Part shown: piece by piece, positions 1 to 6,106 of the stretch
Position numbering within the stretch: the stretch's first letter is position 1
Layout: every line of letters begins with the position of its first letter
Assembly: GCA_046756445.1 (NCBI GenBank)
Contig: JBHHWI010000123.1
Coordinates: 1-8,081, forward strand
Source: JACZWL01 sp046756445
GTDB taxonomy: Bacteria > Pseudomonadota > Gammaproteobacteria > Steroidobacterales > Woeseiaceae
DNA length: 8,081 nt
Direction: 5' to 3'
Notes under the pieces: generated by a model
What the model saw: the letters and a program-made list of their open reading frames with translations, nothing else
Told to the model about the DNA's origin: nothing
The model's database searches: none
Program-made: the position numbers and the translations under genes

Positions 1-36
1 TTTAACTAATGTTCGGATTGTTCGCCCCGGCACCTT

Positions 37-1356
37 TTATTGCAATGGGATCGGCATTGGTGCGCCGTTCACTGTCAGGAGGCCTTTTGCATATTCGGCC
101 TGCATTTCATAGGAGTCACCGTCCCTCTGAAAGAACCCCATCGCGACCAGTGTGGCGACTTCGGGCGCCGCGGCCTGAGCCATGTCGAACAGAGCCACCG
201 GCAGCCGGATATCGGCCGACGCGTCAAGCGCCAGCAGCAGGCCGGGCCAGGAAAACTCGGCATCGGGGTCGGAAGCGGGAAGGCTGAATCGAAATCTCGT
301 CGTGAGCTCACCGTTCGGAAGCGTGACATCGAACCGGTCCAGCCGGATTTCCGCACCGGCCGCCAGAAACCTGCGAAGGTCGGCCTCCATGGCCGGGTAG
401 GCGTCTACCAGGGCGCTCTCCGGGTCGGAGGAGCTGCCCGCAGCCCGCAGGAACTGCACGATGTCTTGAAAGGACCGGGCATCCAGCCCGCCAAGGACGA
501 CTTCCATGGCCACGCTGATATCGCCGACGCCGGGTGCCGTCACACCGGACACTTCGAGTTTCGACTTGGCGTTGACACGATCGCCGTCGATTTCGCTGCT
601 GGCATCGATCGACAAACTGTCGAAACCCGTGACAAGGCCATGATTGCCCTCGAGGACCAGGGCACCAATGTTCATGCGAATATCGCCGACATTGAAGCCG
701 TACCGACTACGCTCCTGGGTTCCCTCGATTGCTATCGCACCGATTTTCAGTCCGCCGTGATCCTTGCCGACAGACCAGGGTTGTACCTCGCCCTTTACAG
801 ACATCGTCCCGCTTTGCGGGTTCGTCTTGACGATGATGTCCGCGCCCTGCCATTCGGCGGCCAAGTCGTCGAACGACCTCGACCCGGCCTCAAGCCGAAA
901 GCGCGATGCCGTCACACCGGTCAATCCGACATCGCTATAGATTTTGCCCGGCATTTCGATGAGGTCACCATTTCCGGGATCGAGCTGCATTGTCGACATG
1001 GTGCTGGCGAGGCCCGGTTTGAGCGAACCGGCATCGCGCGACATCGATGTAACGGGCACCAGACCGTGGTCGACATGAGTATCGATAACCAGCGACGGAA
1101 CGCCGGCGTGGCGGCCCATGGCTTCCTCGATCGTGGAACGAACCGCGCCTTCACGCAGCTCGATGCGATGCCGGCCTTCGGAGGTGAACCAGCCGCGCTC
1201 GAAGCTCTCGGTCGTGACAACGAGTTCGTCGCTTTCGCTGGTCGCGAATTCGAGATTCCGCTCAACGCTTTTTTCGGCCAGGCGTCCCATGATCCCGGGC
1301 GACACGAGAATGATCACTGCGACCACGATCAACAAGACTACCAACCAACGTTTCAC
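37..1356 (-). CDS. DUF945 (YdgA-like) membrane-anchored protein
   Basis: Predicted 439-residue protein of the DUF945 family, whose E. coli members include YdgA. No biochemical function is firmly established for the family as far as I know. Residues about 4-19 form one strongly hydrophobic segment after a short basic start (Lys2, Arg3), giving an uncleaved N-terminal anchor with the bulk of the protein in the periplasm. Family hallmarks are an ERGWFTSEG segment at about 53-61, an HGLVP motif at about 97-101, and a C-terminal GLLTVNGAPMPIPL stretch that ends the protein. The body looks beta-rich with alternating polar and hydrophobic residues and no catalytic motif. The frame stays open upstream to about position 2022, but that extension lies antisense to acuI. 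The GTG at 1356 is chosen because it begins the anchor segment and follows an AGGAG box with 6-nt spacing. Divergent from acuI. Family call is secure; function is unknown. Confidence 0.88.
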   Translation of the reverse strand: MKRWLVVLLIVVAVIILVSPGIMGRLAEKSVERNLEFATSESDELVVTTESFERGWFTSEGRHRIELREGAVRSTIEEAMGRHAGVPSLVIDTHVDHGLVPVTSMSRDAGSLKPGLASTMSTMQLDPGNGDLIEMPGKIYSDVGLTGVTASRFRLEAGSRSFDDLAAEWQGADIIVKTNPQSGTMSVKGEVQPWSVGKDHGGLKIGAIAIEGTQERSRYGFNVGDIRMNIGALVLEGNHGLVTGFDSLSIDASSEIDGDRVNAKSKLEVSGVTAPGVGDISVAMEVVLGGLDARSFQDIVQFLRAAGSSSDPESALVDAYPAMEADLRRFLAAGAEIRLDRFDVTLPNGELTTRFRFSLPASDPDAEFSWPGLLLALDASADIRLPVALFDMAQAAAPEVATLVAMGFFQRDGDSYEMQAEYAKGLLTVNGAPMPIPLQ

Positions 1357-1380
1357 GTAACGCTCCTGTCCGAATATAGT
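1352..1380 (+). promoter_or_regulatory. Candidate sigma70 promoter for acuI
   Basis: A TTCACG element at 1352-1357 (4 of 6 matches to TTGACA) lies exactly 17 nt upstream of TATAGT at 1375-1380 (5 of 6 matches to TATAAT). Transcription would start near 1387, leaving a leader of about 48 nt before the acuI ATG. The -35 element overlaps the start codon of the divergent DUF945 gene (1354-1356). This is a consensus match by eye; no transcript data are available. Confidence 0.45.
1363..1367 (-). promoter_or_regulatory. Shine-Dalgarno site that decides the GTG start of the DUF945 gene
   Basis: Read on the minus strand this is AGGAG, with 6 nt between it and the GTG at 1356-1354. Together with the basic-then-hydrophobic N-terminus that follows, it fixes the start and rules out the long upstream extension of the same open frame. 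Confidence 0.75.
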
Positions 1381-1390
1381 GGAAGTCACG

Positions 1391-1402
1391 CATGCTAGCA
1401 TG
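1391..1402. repeat. Perfect 12-bp palindrome, possible operator
   Basis: CATGCTAGCATG is its own reverse complement over all 12 bases; the flanking bases (G on both sides) do not extend it. It sits in the DUF945-acuI divergent gap, about 4-15 nt downstream of the predicted acuI transcription start, where a bound repressor could block initiation. It would also lie upstream of the DUF945 start. The symmetry is seen directly; the operator role is inference, and no regulator gene is present in the window. Confidence 0.4.
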
Positions 1403-1434
1403 GCCACGCAGACTGGCGGACAAAAGGAGCTGAG

Positions 1435-2427
1435 ATGGAGAGCTTCCGCGCTTTTCGGATCGACCGGGACAATGACGTTATCAGCACCGGCTTTTGCGAC
1501 CTGTCCCTCGACGACCTGAGCCCGGGCGAGGTGATCATCAAGGTCAGCCACTCGACGATCAATTACAAGGATGCGCTGGCGGCGACCGGTGCCGGCAGGA
1601 TACTGAGAACCTACCCGCTCGTGGGCGGCATCGATCTCGCGGGGACGGTCGTCAGTTCCGAGGATGAAAGCTTCGACGCAGGCAGTGAGGTGCTCGTCAA
1701 CGGTTGTGGCCTCGGCGAGACATGCGACGGGGGTTACGCGGAGTTCGCCCGTGTCAGCAGCGACTCGGTGGTGCCGGTGCCCGTCGGGATGACGCCGGCA
1801 CAGGTAATGCAGATAGGTACGGCCGGGTATACAGCGGCGCTTGCCATTCACCGGATGGAGCAGAACAACCAGCTTCCTGCGGATGGCGCCGTGGTCGTGA
1901 CGGGCGCGACCGGAGGTGTCGGCAGCATTGCCGTCGACATGCTGGATGCCCGCGGATACGAGGTGGTCGCGCTGACCGGCAAGCCCGACAAGGCGGAGTA
2001 TCTGAAGAGTATCGGTGCGCACGCGGTGCTACTCCGGAACGAGGTCGATTTCGGCAAAAAACCGCTGGAGGCGGCGCAATGGGGCGGCGCCATCGACAAC
2101 CTAGGCGGCGACGTACTCGGCTGGCTGACGCGGACAACGAAATACGGCGGAAACATCGCGAGCGTCGGCCTGGCCGCAAGCCCCGCTCTGGATACGACCG
2201 TTTTGCCGTTCATTCTGCGCGCCGTATGCCTGCTGGGTATCAATTCTGTCGACACGCCGCGGCAACTGAGGCTTGCAGTCTGGAAGAGAATCGGTGGTGA
2301 GCTTCGTCCACGGCACCTCGATCGGATTTGCGGCAGGACGATAGGGTTTGATGCGCTTCCCGAGGCATTCCAGCCATATATGGATGGCACGGTGACCGGC
2401 CGTACGCTCGTAAAGATAAGCGAGTAA
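1435..2427 (+). CDS. acuI: AcuI/YhdH-type NADPH-dependent acryloyl-CoA reductase
   Basis: Cytosolic 330-residue zinc-independent medium-chain dehydrogenase/reductase of the YhdH/YhfP/AcuI branch, close to the family's usual 325-330 residues. Characterised AcuI enzymes reduce toxic acryloyl-CoA to propionyl-CoA with NADPH. Visible features are the GroES-like N-terminal half with INYKDAL at 42-48 and GGIDLAGTV at 64-72, then a Rossmann nucleotide-binding motif VTGATGGVGSIA at 155-166. The TGK at 181-183 lies where the 2'-phosphate of NADPH is usually contacted. A branch-typical LPFILRAVCLLGINSV stretch follows at about 257-272. The zinc-ligand pattern of alcohol dehydrogenases is absent. ATG 1435 follows AAGGAG (1424-1429) with 5-nt spacing. 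The prp genes start 195 bp downstream on the same strand, which fits supply of propionyl-CoA. The exact substrate is inferred; a general quinone or enoyl reductase activity is the alternative. Confidence 0.85.
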   Translation: MESFRAFRIDRDNDVISTGFCDLSLDDLSPGEVIIKVSHSTINYKDALAATGAGRILRTYPLVGGIDLAGTVVSSEDESFDAGSEVLVNGCGLGETCDGGYAEFARVSSDSVVPVPVGMTPAQVMQIGTAGYTAALAIHRMEQNNQLPADGAVVVTGATGGVGSIAVDMLDARGYEVVALTGKPDKAEYLKSIGAHAVLLRNEVDFGKKPLEAAQWGGAIDNLGGDVLGWLTRTTKYGGNIASVGLAASPALDTTVLPFILRAVCLLGINSVDTPRQLRLAVWKRIGGELRPRHLDRICGRTIGFDALPEAFQPYMDGTVTGRTLVKISE

Positions 2428-2493
2428 CTCTTCCCGCCGGAAGCGGCTTCGATGTCGTCCACCGACCGAAGGGATGGCGCCGACATGGAATAT

Positions 2494-2505
2494 GCGAACA
2501 TTCGC
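2494..2505. repeat. Short inverted repeat GCGAA-CA-TTCGC
   Basis: Two 5-base arms (GCGAA at 2494-2498, TTCGC at 2501-2505) are separated by 2 bases, about 60 bp upstream of the candidate prp -10 element. It has the size of a small operator, but short repeats of this kind occur by chance and no regulator is encoded nearby. Confidence 0.25.
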
Positions 2506-2562
2506 TGATAAGCAGTATCGGCGTGCGCTGGCCGTTTCATCAGCAAACGCAGCCACGTAATT

Positions 2563-2571
2563 TGGTAGAAT
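2563..2571 (+). promoter_or_regulatory. Candidate extended -10 promoter for the prp operon
   Basis: TGG-TAGAAT combines an extended -10 TGn with a hexamer matching TATAAT at 5 of 6 positions. No good -35 hexamer stands 16-18 nt upstream, which fits an extended -10 or activator-dependent promoter. Transcription would start near 2578, about 45 nt before the prpB ATG. Called by eye from consensus only. Confidence 0.35.
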
Positions 2572-2572
2572 C

Positions 2573-2594
2573 CGGCCCCCTAAATTCTGGGCCG
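2573..2594 (+). repeat. GC-rich hairpin at the predicted prp transcription start
   Basis: CGGCCC (2573-2578) and GGGCCG (2589-2594) are reverse complements separated by 10 bases. If transcription starts near 2578 only the right arm would be fully in the RNA, so a protein-binding dyad is as likely as an RNA hairpin. No T-tract follows, so it is not a terminator. Confidence 0.3.
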
Positions 2595-2622
2595 AGCCGA
2601 CAATTTCGAATCGAGGAGCAAT

Positions 2623-3513
2623 ATGAGCGCAGGCGCGAGGCTGTGGCAGGCCATGAAAGAAGAGCAGCCATTGCAGGTCGTCGGCACGATCAATGCCTAT
2701 TGCGCGCTGCTGGCGGAGCGCGCCGGCTTCAAGGCCATTTACCTGTCCGGCGCCGGCGTGGCCAATGCCTCGCTCGGGCTGCCCGATCTCGCAATGACGA
2801 CCGTCAATGACGTCTGCGAGGACATCAGGCGGATCTGCTACGCAAGCGATCTACCGTTGCTCGTGGATGCCGACACCGGTTGGGGCGGTGCGCTCATGAT
2901 CGGCAGGGTGATTCGGGAGCTGGCCCGGGCAGGCGCCGCGGGCTGCCACATCGAAGACCAGGTCGCCGCCAAACGCTGCGGCCACCGCCCCGGCAAAGCG
3001 CTGGTCGATGCGGCGGAAATGAGCGACAGGATAAGAGCCGCCACTGACCATCGCGCCGACCGGAAATTCGTCATCATGGCCCGCACGGATGCGCATGCCG
3101 TCGAAGGGCAGCAGGCGGCAATCGACCGGGCCGCAAGCTACGTGGAGGCCGGGGCGGACATGATCTTCGCCGAGGCACTGACGACGGTGGAGGAATACAG
3201 GCAATTCACGTCGGCAGTCGATGCGCCGGTGCTTGCCAACCTGACGGAATTCGGCAAGACGCCGCTTTTCACGACAGAACAAATGGCCGAGGCCGGCGTT
3301 CGCCTGACGCTGTATCCGTTGTCGGCCTTTCGCGCGATGTCCGCGGCGGCCGAGAGCGTATACCAAACGCTCAGAGACGACGGTACCCAGGCGGCGGCCG
3401 TGGACGCGATGCAGACACGCGCACGGCTGTACGATGTGCTCGGCTATCACGAGTTCGAACGGAGGCTGGACGAGCTGTTTGCCAACGGTCCGGACAAAAC
3501 GCTGGAGAAATAA
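2623..3513 (+). CDS. prpB: 2-methylisocitrate lyase PrpB
   Basis: Cytosolic enzyme that cleaves 2-methylisocitrate to pyruvate and succinate, the last step of the 2-methylcitrate cycle for propionyl-CoA disposal. It has 296 residues, the same length as E. coli PrpB, and belongs to the isocitrate lyase/PEP mutase TIM-barrel superfamily. The family signature KRCGH is at 117-121, with Cys119 as catalytic residue. VDAD at 81-84 supplies the Mg2+-binding aspartates (Asp82, Asp84). YLSGAGVA at 40-47, MARTDA at 152-157 (Arg154), FAEA at 182-185 (Glu184) and NLTEFG at 206-211 match the substrate pocket of known PrpB. Start ATG 2623 follows GAGGAG at 2613-2618. It is first in the prpBCD run and its stop codon directly abuts the prpC start. 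The oxaloacetate hydrolase and PEP mutase relatives are much less likely given the prpC and prpD neighbours. Confidence 0.96.
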   Translation: MSAGARLWQAMKEEQPLQVVGTINAYCALLAERAGFKAIYLSGAGVANASLGLPDLAMTTVNDVCEDIRRICYASDLPLLVDADTGWGGALMIGRVIRELARAGAAGCHIEDQVAAKRCGHRPGKALVDAAEMSDRIRAATDHRADRKFVIMARTDAHAVEGQQAAIDRAASYVEAGADMIFAEALTTVEEYRQFTSAVDAPVLANLTEFGKTPLFTTEQMAEAGVRLTLYPLSAFRAMSAAAESVYQTLRDDGTQAAAVDAMQTRARLYDVLGYHEFERRLDELFANGPDKTLEK

Positions 3514-4638
3514 ATGGCAACAAACAAGAAGACGGGCGGGCTCGCCGGGGTAACCGCGGGTGACACCGCCCTCTGCACGGTCGGCAAGGAAGGCGCGGGG
3601 CTGACATACCGCGGCTACGATATCTACGATCTCGCGGACAACGCATCATTCGAGGAAGTGGCCTACCTGCTGCTGTACGGTAAGCTGCCGAACGCCCCGG
3701 AACTCGGCGCCTACATCGCGAAGCTCAAGACATTGCGTGGCCTGCCCGATCAGCTCAAACAAGTGCTCGAGATGATCCCGGCGGAGGCGCACCCGATGGA
3801 CGTGCTTCGGAGTGGCGTATCGATTCTCGGCAATATCGAGCCCGAAGGCGAATTCGAAAACCAGAACCACGTTGCTGATCGCCTGCTCGCCTGCCTGCCG
3901 TCGATGCTGCTCTACTGGCACCGATTTCATACCGACGGCAAACGCATCGCCGTCGAGACGGACGACGACAGCATATCGGGGCACTTTCTCAATATGCTGC
4001 ATGACAAAGCGCCGGGCGAGCTTCATCGCAAATCGCTGGCCACGACGCTGATTCTCTACGCGGAGCACGAGTTCAATGCGTCGACGTTTGCAGCCAGGGT
4101 AATAACGGCCACCTTGTCCGATTTTCACTCGGCGGTGTCGGGCGCAATCGGCGCGCTGCGCGGGCCGTTGCACGGGGGCGCGAACGAGGCGGCGATGGAA
4201 CTCATACAAAAGTTCGCGACGCCTGCAGAGGCGACCGAAGGCGTGCTGGCGATGCTCGCGGCAAAGGAAAGAATCATGGGCTTCGGGCACCGCGTTTACA
4301 CGACCTCGGATCCGCGTAACTCGGTCAACAAGAAGATGTCGAAGATCCTCGCGGAAGAAGCCGGTGACATGCGTCTTTATGAAGTATCCGAGGCGATCGA
4401 AAAAGTGATGTGGGACGAGAAAAAGCTTTTCGCGAATGCAGACTTCTTCACGGCGAGCGTGTATCACTTCATGGGCATACCGACCTGTCTGTTCACCCCG
4501 ATCTTCGTTTGCTCCCGGATCACGGGCTGGGCCGCACACATCATGGAGCAGCGCGCGGACAACAAGCTGATCCGGCCGGCTGCAGATTACATCGGGCCGA
4601 GTCTTCAGACCTGGGTGCCGATAGACAAGCGGGAATAA
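3514..4638 (+). CDS. prpC: 2-methylcitrate synthase PrpC
   Basis: Condenses propionyl-CoA with oxaloacetate to 2-methylcitrate, the entry step of the cycle; enzymes of this group usually keep some citrate synthase activity. It has 374 residues, normal for PrpC and shorter than the roughly 430-residue housekeeping citrate synthase. The citrate synthase triad is complete: His220 in GPLHGGANE (217-225), His259 in MGFGHRVY (255-262) and Asp310 in NADFFTASVYH (308-318). AEHEFNAS at 183-190 and TDDDSISGHFL at 149-159 are typical of PrpC. The C-terminal TGWAAHIMEQR (337-347) carries the expected Arg. The ATG begins on the base after the prpB stop, with GGAG (3504-3507) inside the prpB end, so translational coupling is likely. 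The NADFF segment resembles Pseudomonas-type PrpC more than the NLDWF of E. coli. Confidence 0.95.
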   Translation: MATNKKTGGLAGVTAGDTALCTVGKEGAGLTYRGYDIYDLADNASFEEVAYLLLYGKLPNAPELGAYIAKLKTLRGLPDQLKQVLEMIPAEAHPMDVLRSGVSILGNIEPEGEFENQNHVADRLLACLPSMLLYWHRFHTDGKRIAVETDDDSISGHFLNMLHDKAPGELHRKSLATTLILYAEHEFNASTFAARVITATLSDFHSAVSGAIGALRGPLHGGANEAAMELIQKFATPAEATEGVLAMLAAKERIMGFGHRVYTTSDPRNSVNKKMSKILAEEAGDMRLYEVSEAIEKVMWDEKKLFANADFFTASVYHFMGIPTCLFTPIFVCSRITGWAAHIMEQRADNKLIRPAADYIGPSLQTWVPIDKRE

Positions 4639-4642
4639 GACG

Positions 4643-6091
4643 GTGTCGCGAACAGACAGTCGGTCGGCGAAGCGGGCCGATCCGGATCGGGTTCTCGTCG
4701 ACATCGCCGATTATGTCTGCGACGTGCAGATCGACAGCGAGCTCGGCTTTCAGACCGCGCATTACTGCCTGATGGACAGCCTGGCCTGTGGTTTCCAGGC
4801 GCTCGATTACCCCGCCTGCACCAGGCTCCTGGGCCCCGTCGTGCCGGGCGCGACGCTGGCCGGCGGCGCCCGTGTGCCGGGGACCTCTTATGAACTCGAT
4901 CCCGTCGCGGCTGCGTTCAACATCGGCGCGATGATTCGGTGGCTGGACTTCAACGATACCTGGCTGGCCGCGGAATGGGGACACCCATCAGACAATCTCG
5001 GCGGCATCCTGGCGGTGGCGGATTACCTGAGCCGGCGAAACCGCGCCGAAGGCCGGCCGGCCCTGACCATGCGCGACGTGATGACGGCGATGATCAAGGC
5101 CCATGAAATCCAGGGCGTGCTGGCGCTCGAGAACAGTTACAACCGTGTCGGCCTCGATCACGTCCTGCTCGTGCGCGCCGCCTCGACGGCGGTGGTCACA
5201 CAAATGCTCGGCGGCAGCCGCGACCAGGTGATCAATGCCGTCTCCAACGCCTGGATCGACGGCGGCGCGCTAAGGACGTACCGGCACGCGCCCAATACGG
5301 GATCGCGCAAGAGCTGGGCGGCCGGTGATGCAACAAGCCGTGCCGTGCGGCTCGCCCTGATCGCGATGACCGGAGAAATGGGATACCCGTCGGCGCTTAC
5401 GGCCGGGACCTGGGGCTTCTTCGACGTACTCTTCGAGGGTAAGCCGTTCACTTTGCCGCGGGGCTTTGGCAGCTACGTGATGGAGAATATCCTGTTCAAG
5501 ATCTCCTACCCGGCCGAATTTCATGCGCAGACGGCGGTCGAAGCCGGCATGGCCCTGCATGATGCGGTCAAAGGCAGGCTCGATGAAATCGAAAGAGTCG
5601 TCATCGAGACTCAGGAAGCAGGCAGGCGCATCATCGACAAGACCGGCCCGCTGGATAATCCCGCCGACAGGGATCACTGTATTCAATACATGGTCGCCGT
5701 GGCGCTGATATTCGGCCGCCTGACAGCAGCGGACTACGAAGACGAGGTGGCCGCCGATCCCCGCATCGATGCGCTGCGCGAAAAGATGCAAGTTGCCGAA
5801 AACGACGGCTTTACAAAGGATTACTTCGATCCCGCCAAACGCTACATCGGCAATGCGGTGCAGGTATTCTTCCACGACGGCGCGAGCACCGAGCGTGTCT
5901 GCATCGACTATCCGATCGGTCATCGCCGGCGCCGCGAGGAAGGCATTCCCCTGCTGATCGAAAAATTCGAAGGAAACGTTTCGCCTAAACTAAAAGCAGG
6001 CCAGTGGAACGAGCTGCAAGCGCTCTGCTCCGTTCCCGGGAAGCTGGCGGCTACGGCCGTCGACGACTTTATGGCCCTGCTCGTAGCCTGA
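4643..6091 (+). CDS. prpD: 2-methylcitrate dehydratase PrpD
   Basis: Cytosolic, cofactor-free dehydratase of the MmgE/PrpD family that removes water from 2-methylcitrate to give 2-methylaconitate. It has 482 residues against 483 in E. coli PrpD, with near-identical blocks: RWLDFNDTWLAAEWGHPSDN at 99-118, NRVGLDHVLLV at 167-177, RTYRHAPNTG at 211-220, KSWAAGDATSRAVRLAL at 223-239, and ADRDHCIQYM at 341-350. The N-terminal helical domain covers about 15-285 and the alpha/beta lid about 286-460. The start is GTG at 4643, 4 nt after the prpC stop; only a weak GGGA lies upstream, so it probably depends on ribosomes arriving from prpC. That start matches the E. coli N-terminus within 2-3 residues. 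The [4Fe-4S] alternative AcnD with PrpF is not in the window, so hydration of 2-methylaconitate must be encoded elsewhere. Confidence 0.95.
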   Translation: MSRTDSRSAKRADPDRVLVDIADYVCDVQIDSELGFQTAHYCLMDSLACGFQALDYPACTRLLGPVVPGATLAGGARVPGTSYELDPVAAAFNIGAMIRWLDFNDTWLAAEWGHPSDNLGGILAVADYLSRRNRAEGRPALTMRDVMTAMIKAHEIQGVLALENSYNRVGLDHVLLVRAASTAVVTQMLGGSRDQVINAVSNAWIDGGALRTYRHAPNTGSRKSWAAGDATSRAVRLALIAMTGEMGYPSALTAGTWGFFDVLFEGKPFTLPRGFGSYVMENILFKISYPAEFHAQTAVEAGMALHDAVKGRLDEIERVVIETQEAGRRIIDKTGPLDNPADRDHCIQYMVAVALIFGRLTAADYEDEVAADPRIDALREKMQVAENDGFTKDYFDPAKRYIGNAVQVFFHDGASTERVCIDYPIGHRRRREEGIPLLIEKFEGNVSPKLKAGQWNELQALCSVPGKLAATAVDDFMALLVA

Positions 6092-6096
6092 CAGAC

Positions 6097-6101
6097 GGGA
6101 G
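6097..6101 (+). promoter_or_regulatory. Shine-Dalgarno site of the S9 peptidase gene
   Basis: GGGAG stands 5 nt before the ATG at 6107, in the 15-nt gap after the prpD stop. It is a much better ribosome site than that of prpD, so the peptidase can be translated independently while sharing the prp transcript. There is no room for a separate promoter in the gap itself, although one inside the end of prpD cannot be excluded. Confidence 0.6.
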
Positions 6102-6106
6102 AAGAC

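Larger units (their letters stand above)
2428..2622 (+). other. Intergenic region between acuI and prpB
   Basis: This 195-bp gap holds no gene I can support. Just after acuI there are small competing hairpins (CTTCC/GGAAG at 2430-2443, GCCG/CGGC at 2436-2447) without a T-tract, so no clear intrinsic terminator ends acuI and read-through into prpB is possible. Further along are an inverted repeat (2494-2505), an extended -10 promoter candidate (2563-2571) and a GC hairpin (2573-2594). I see no convincing sigma54 -24/-12 pair of the kind used by enteric PrpR-controlled prpBCDE. Confidence 0.6.

Noticed and set aside
40..1398. A 452-codon plus-strand open frame opposite the DUF945 gene
   Set aside because: Its translation is rich in Arg, His and Gly with no domain pattern, as expected of an antisense shadow in GC-rich DNA.
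1357..2022. Extension of the DUF945 reading frame by 222 codons antisense to acuI
   Set aside because: The extension has no family similarity I recognise and overlaps a clear acuI gene. The GTG at 1356 has a good ribosome site and begins a membrane anchor, so the longer form is a high-GC shadow.
2430..2447. Hairpin right after the acuI stop as a terminator
   Set aside because: Stems are only 4-5 bp, mutually exclusive, and not followed by a T-tract.
2452..2508. A possible 18-residue leader peptide (ATG to TGA) between acuI and prpB
   Set aside because: There is only a poor ribosome site, no run of regulatory codons and no terminator/antiterminator pair. It also lies upstream of the best prp promoter candidate.
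2561..2580. Stretch resembling a tRNA T-arm (GGTAGAATCC), as a tRNA remnant or attachment site
   Set aside because: It lacks the GTTCRA core and no acceptor, D or anticodon arms can be built around it. It is better explained as an extended -10 element.
3646..4704. A 352-codon minus-strand open frame opposite prpC
   Set aside because: It is wholly antisense to a gene with a complete catalytic triad, is Arg-rich, and has no recognisable domain.
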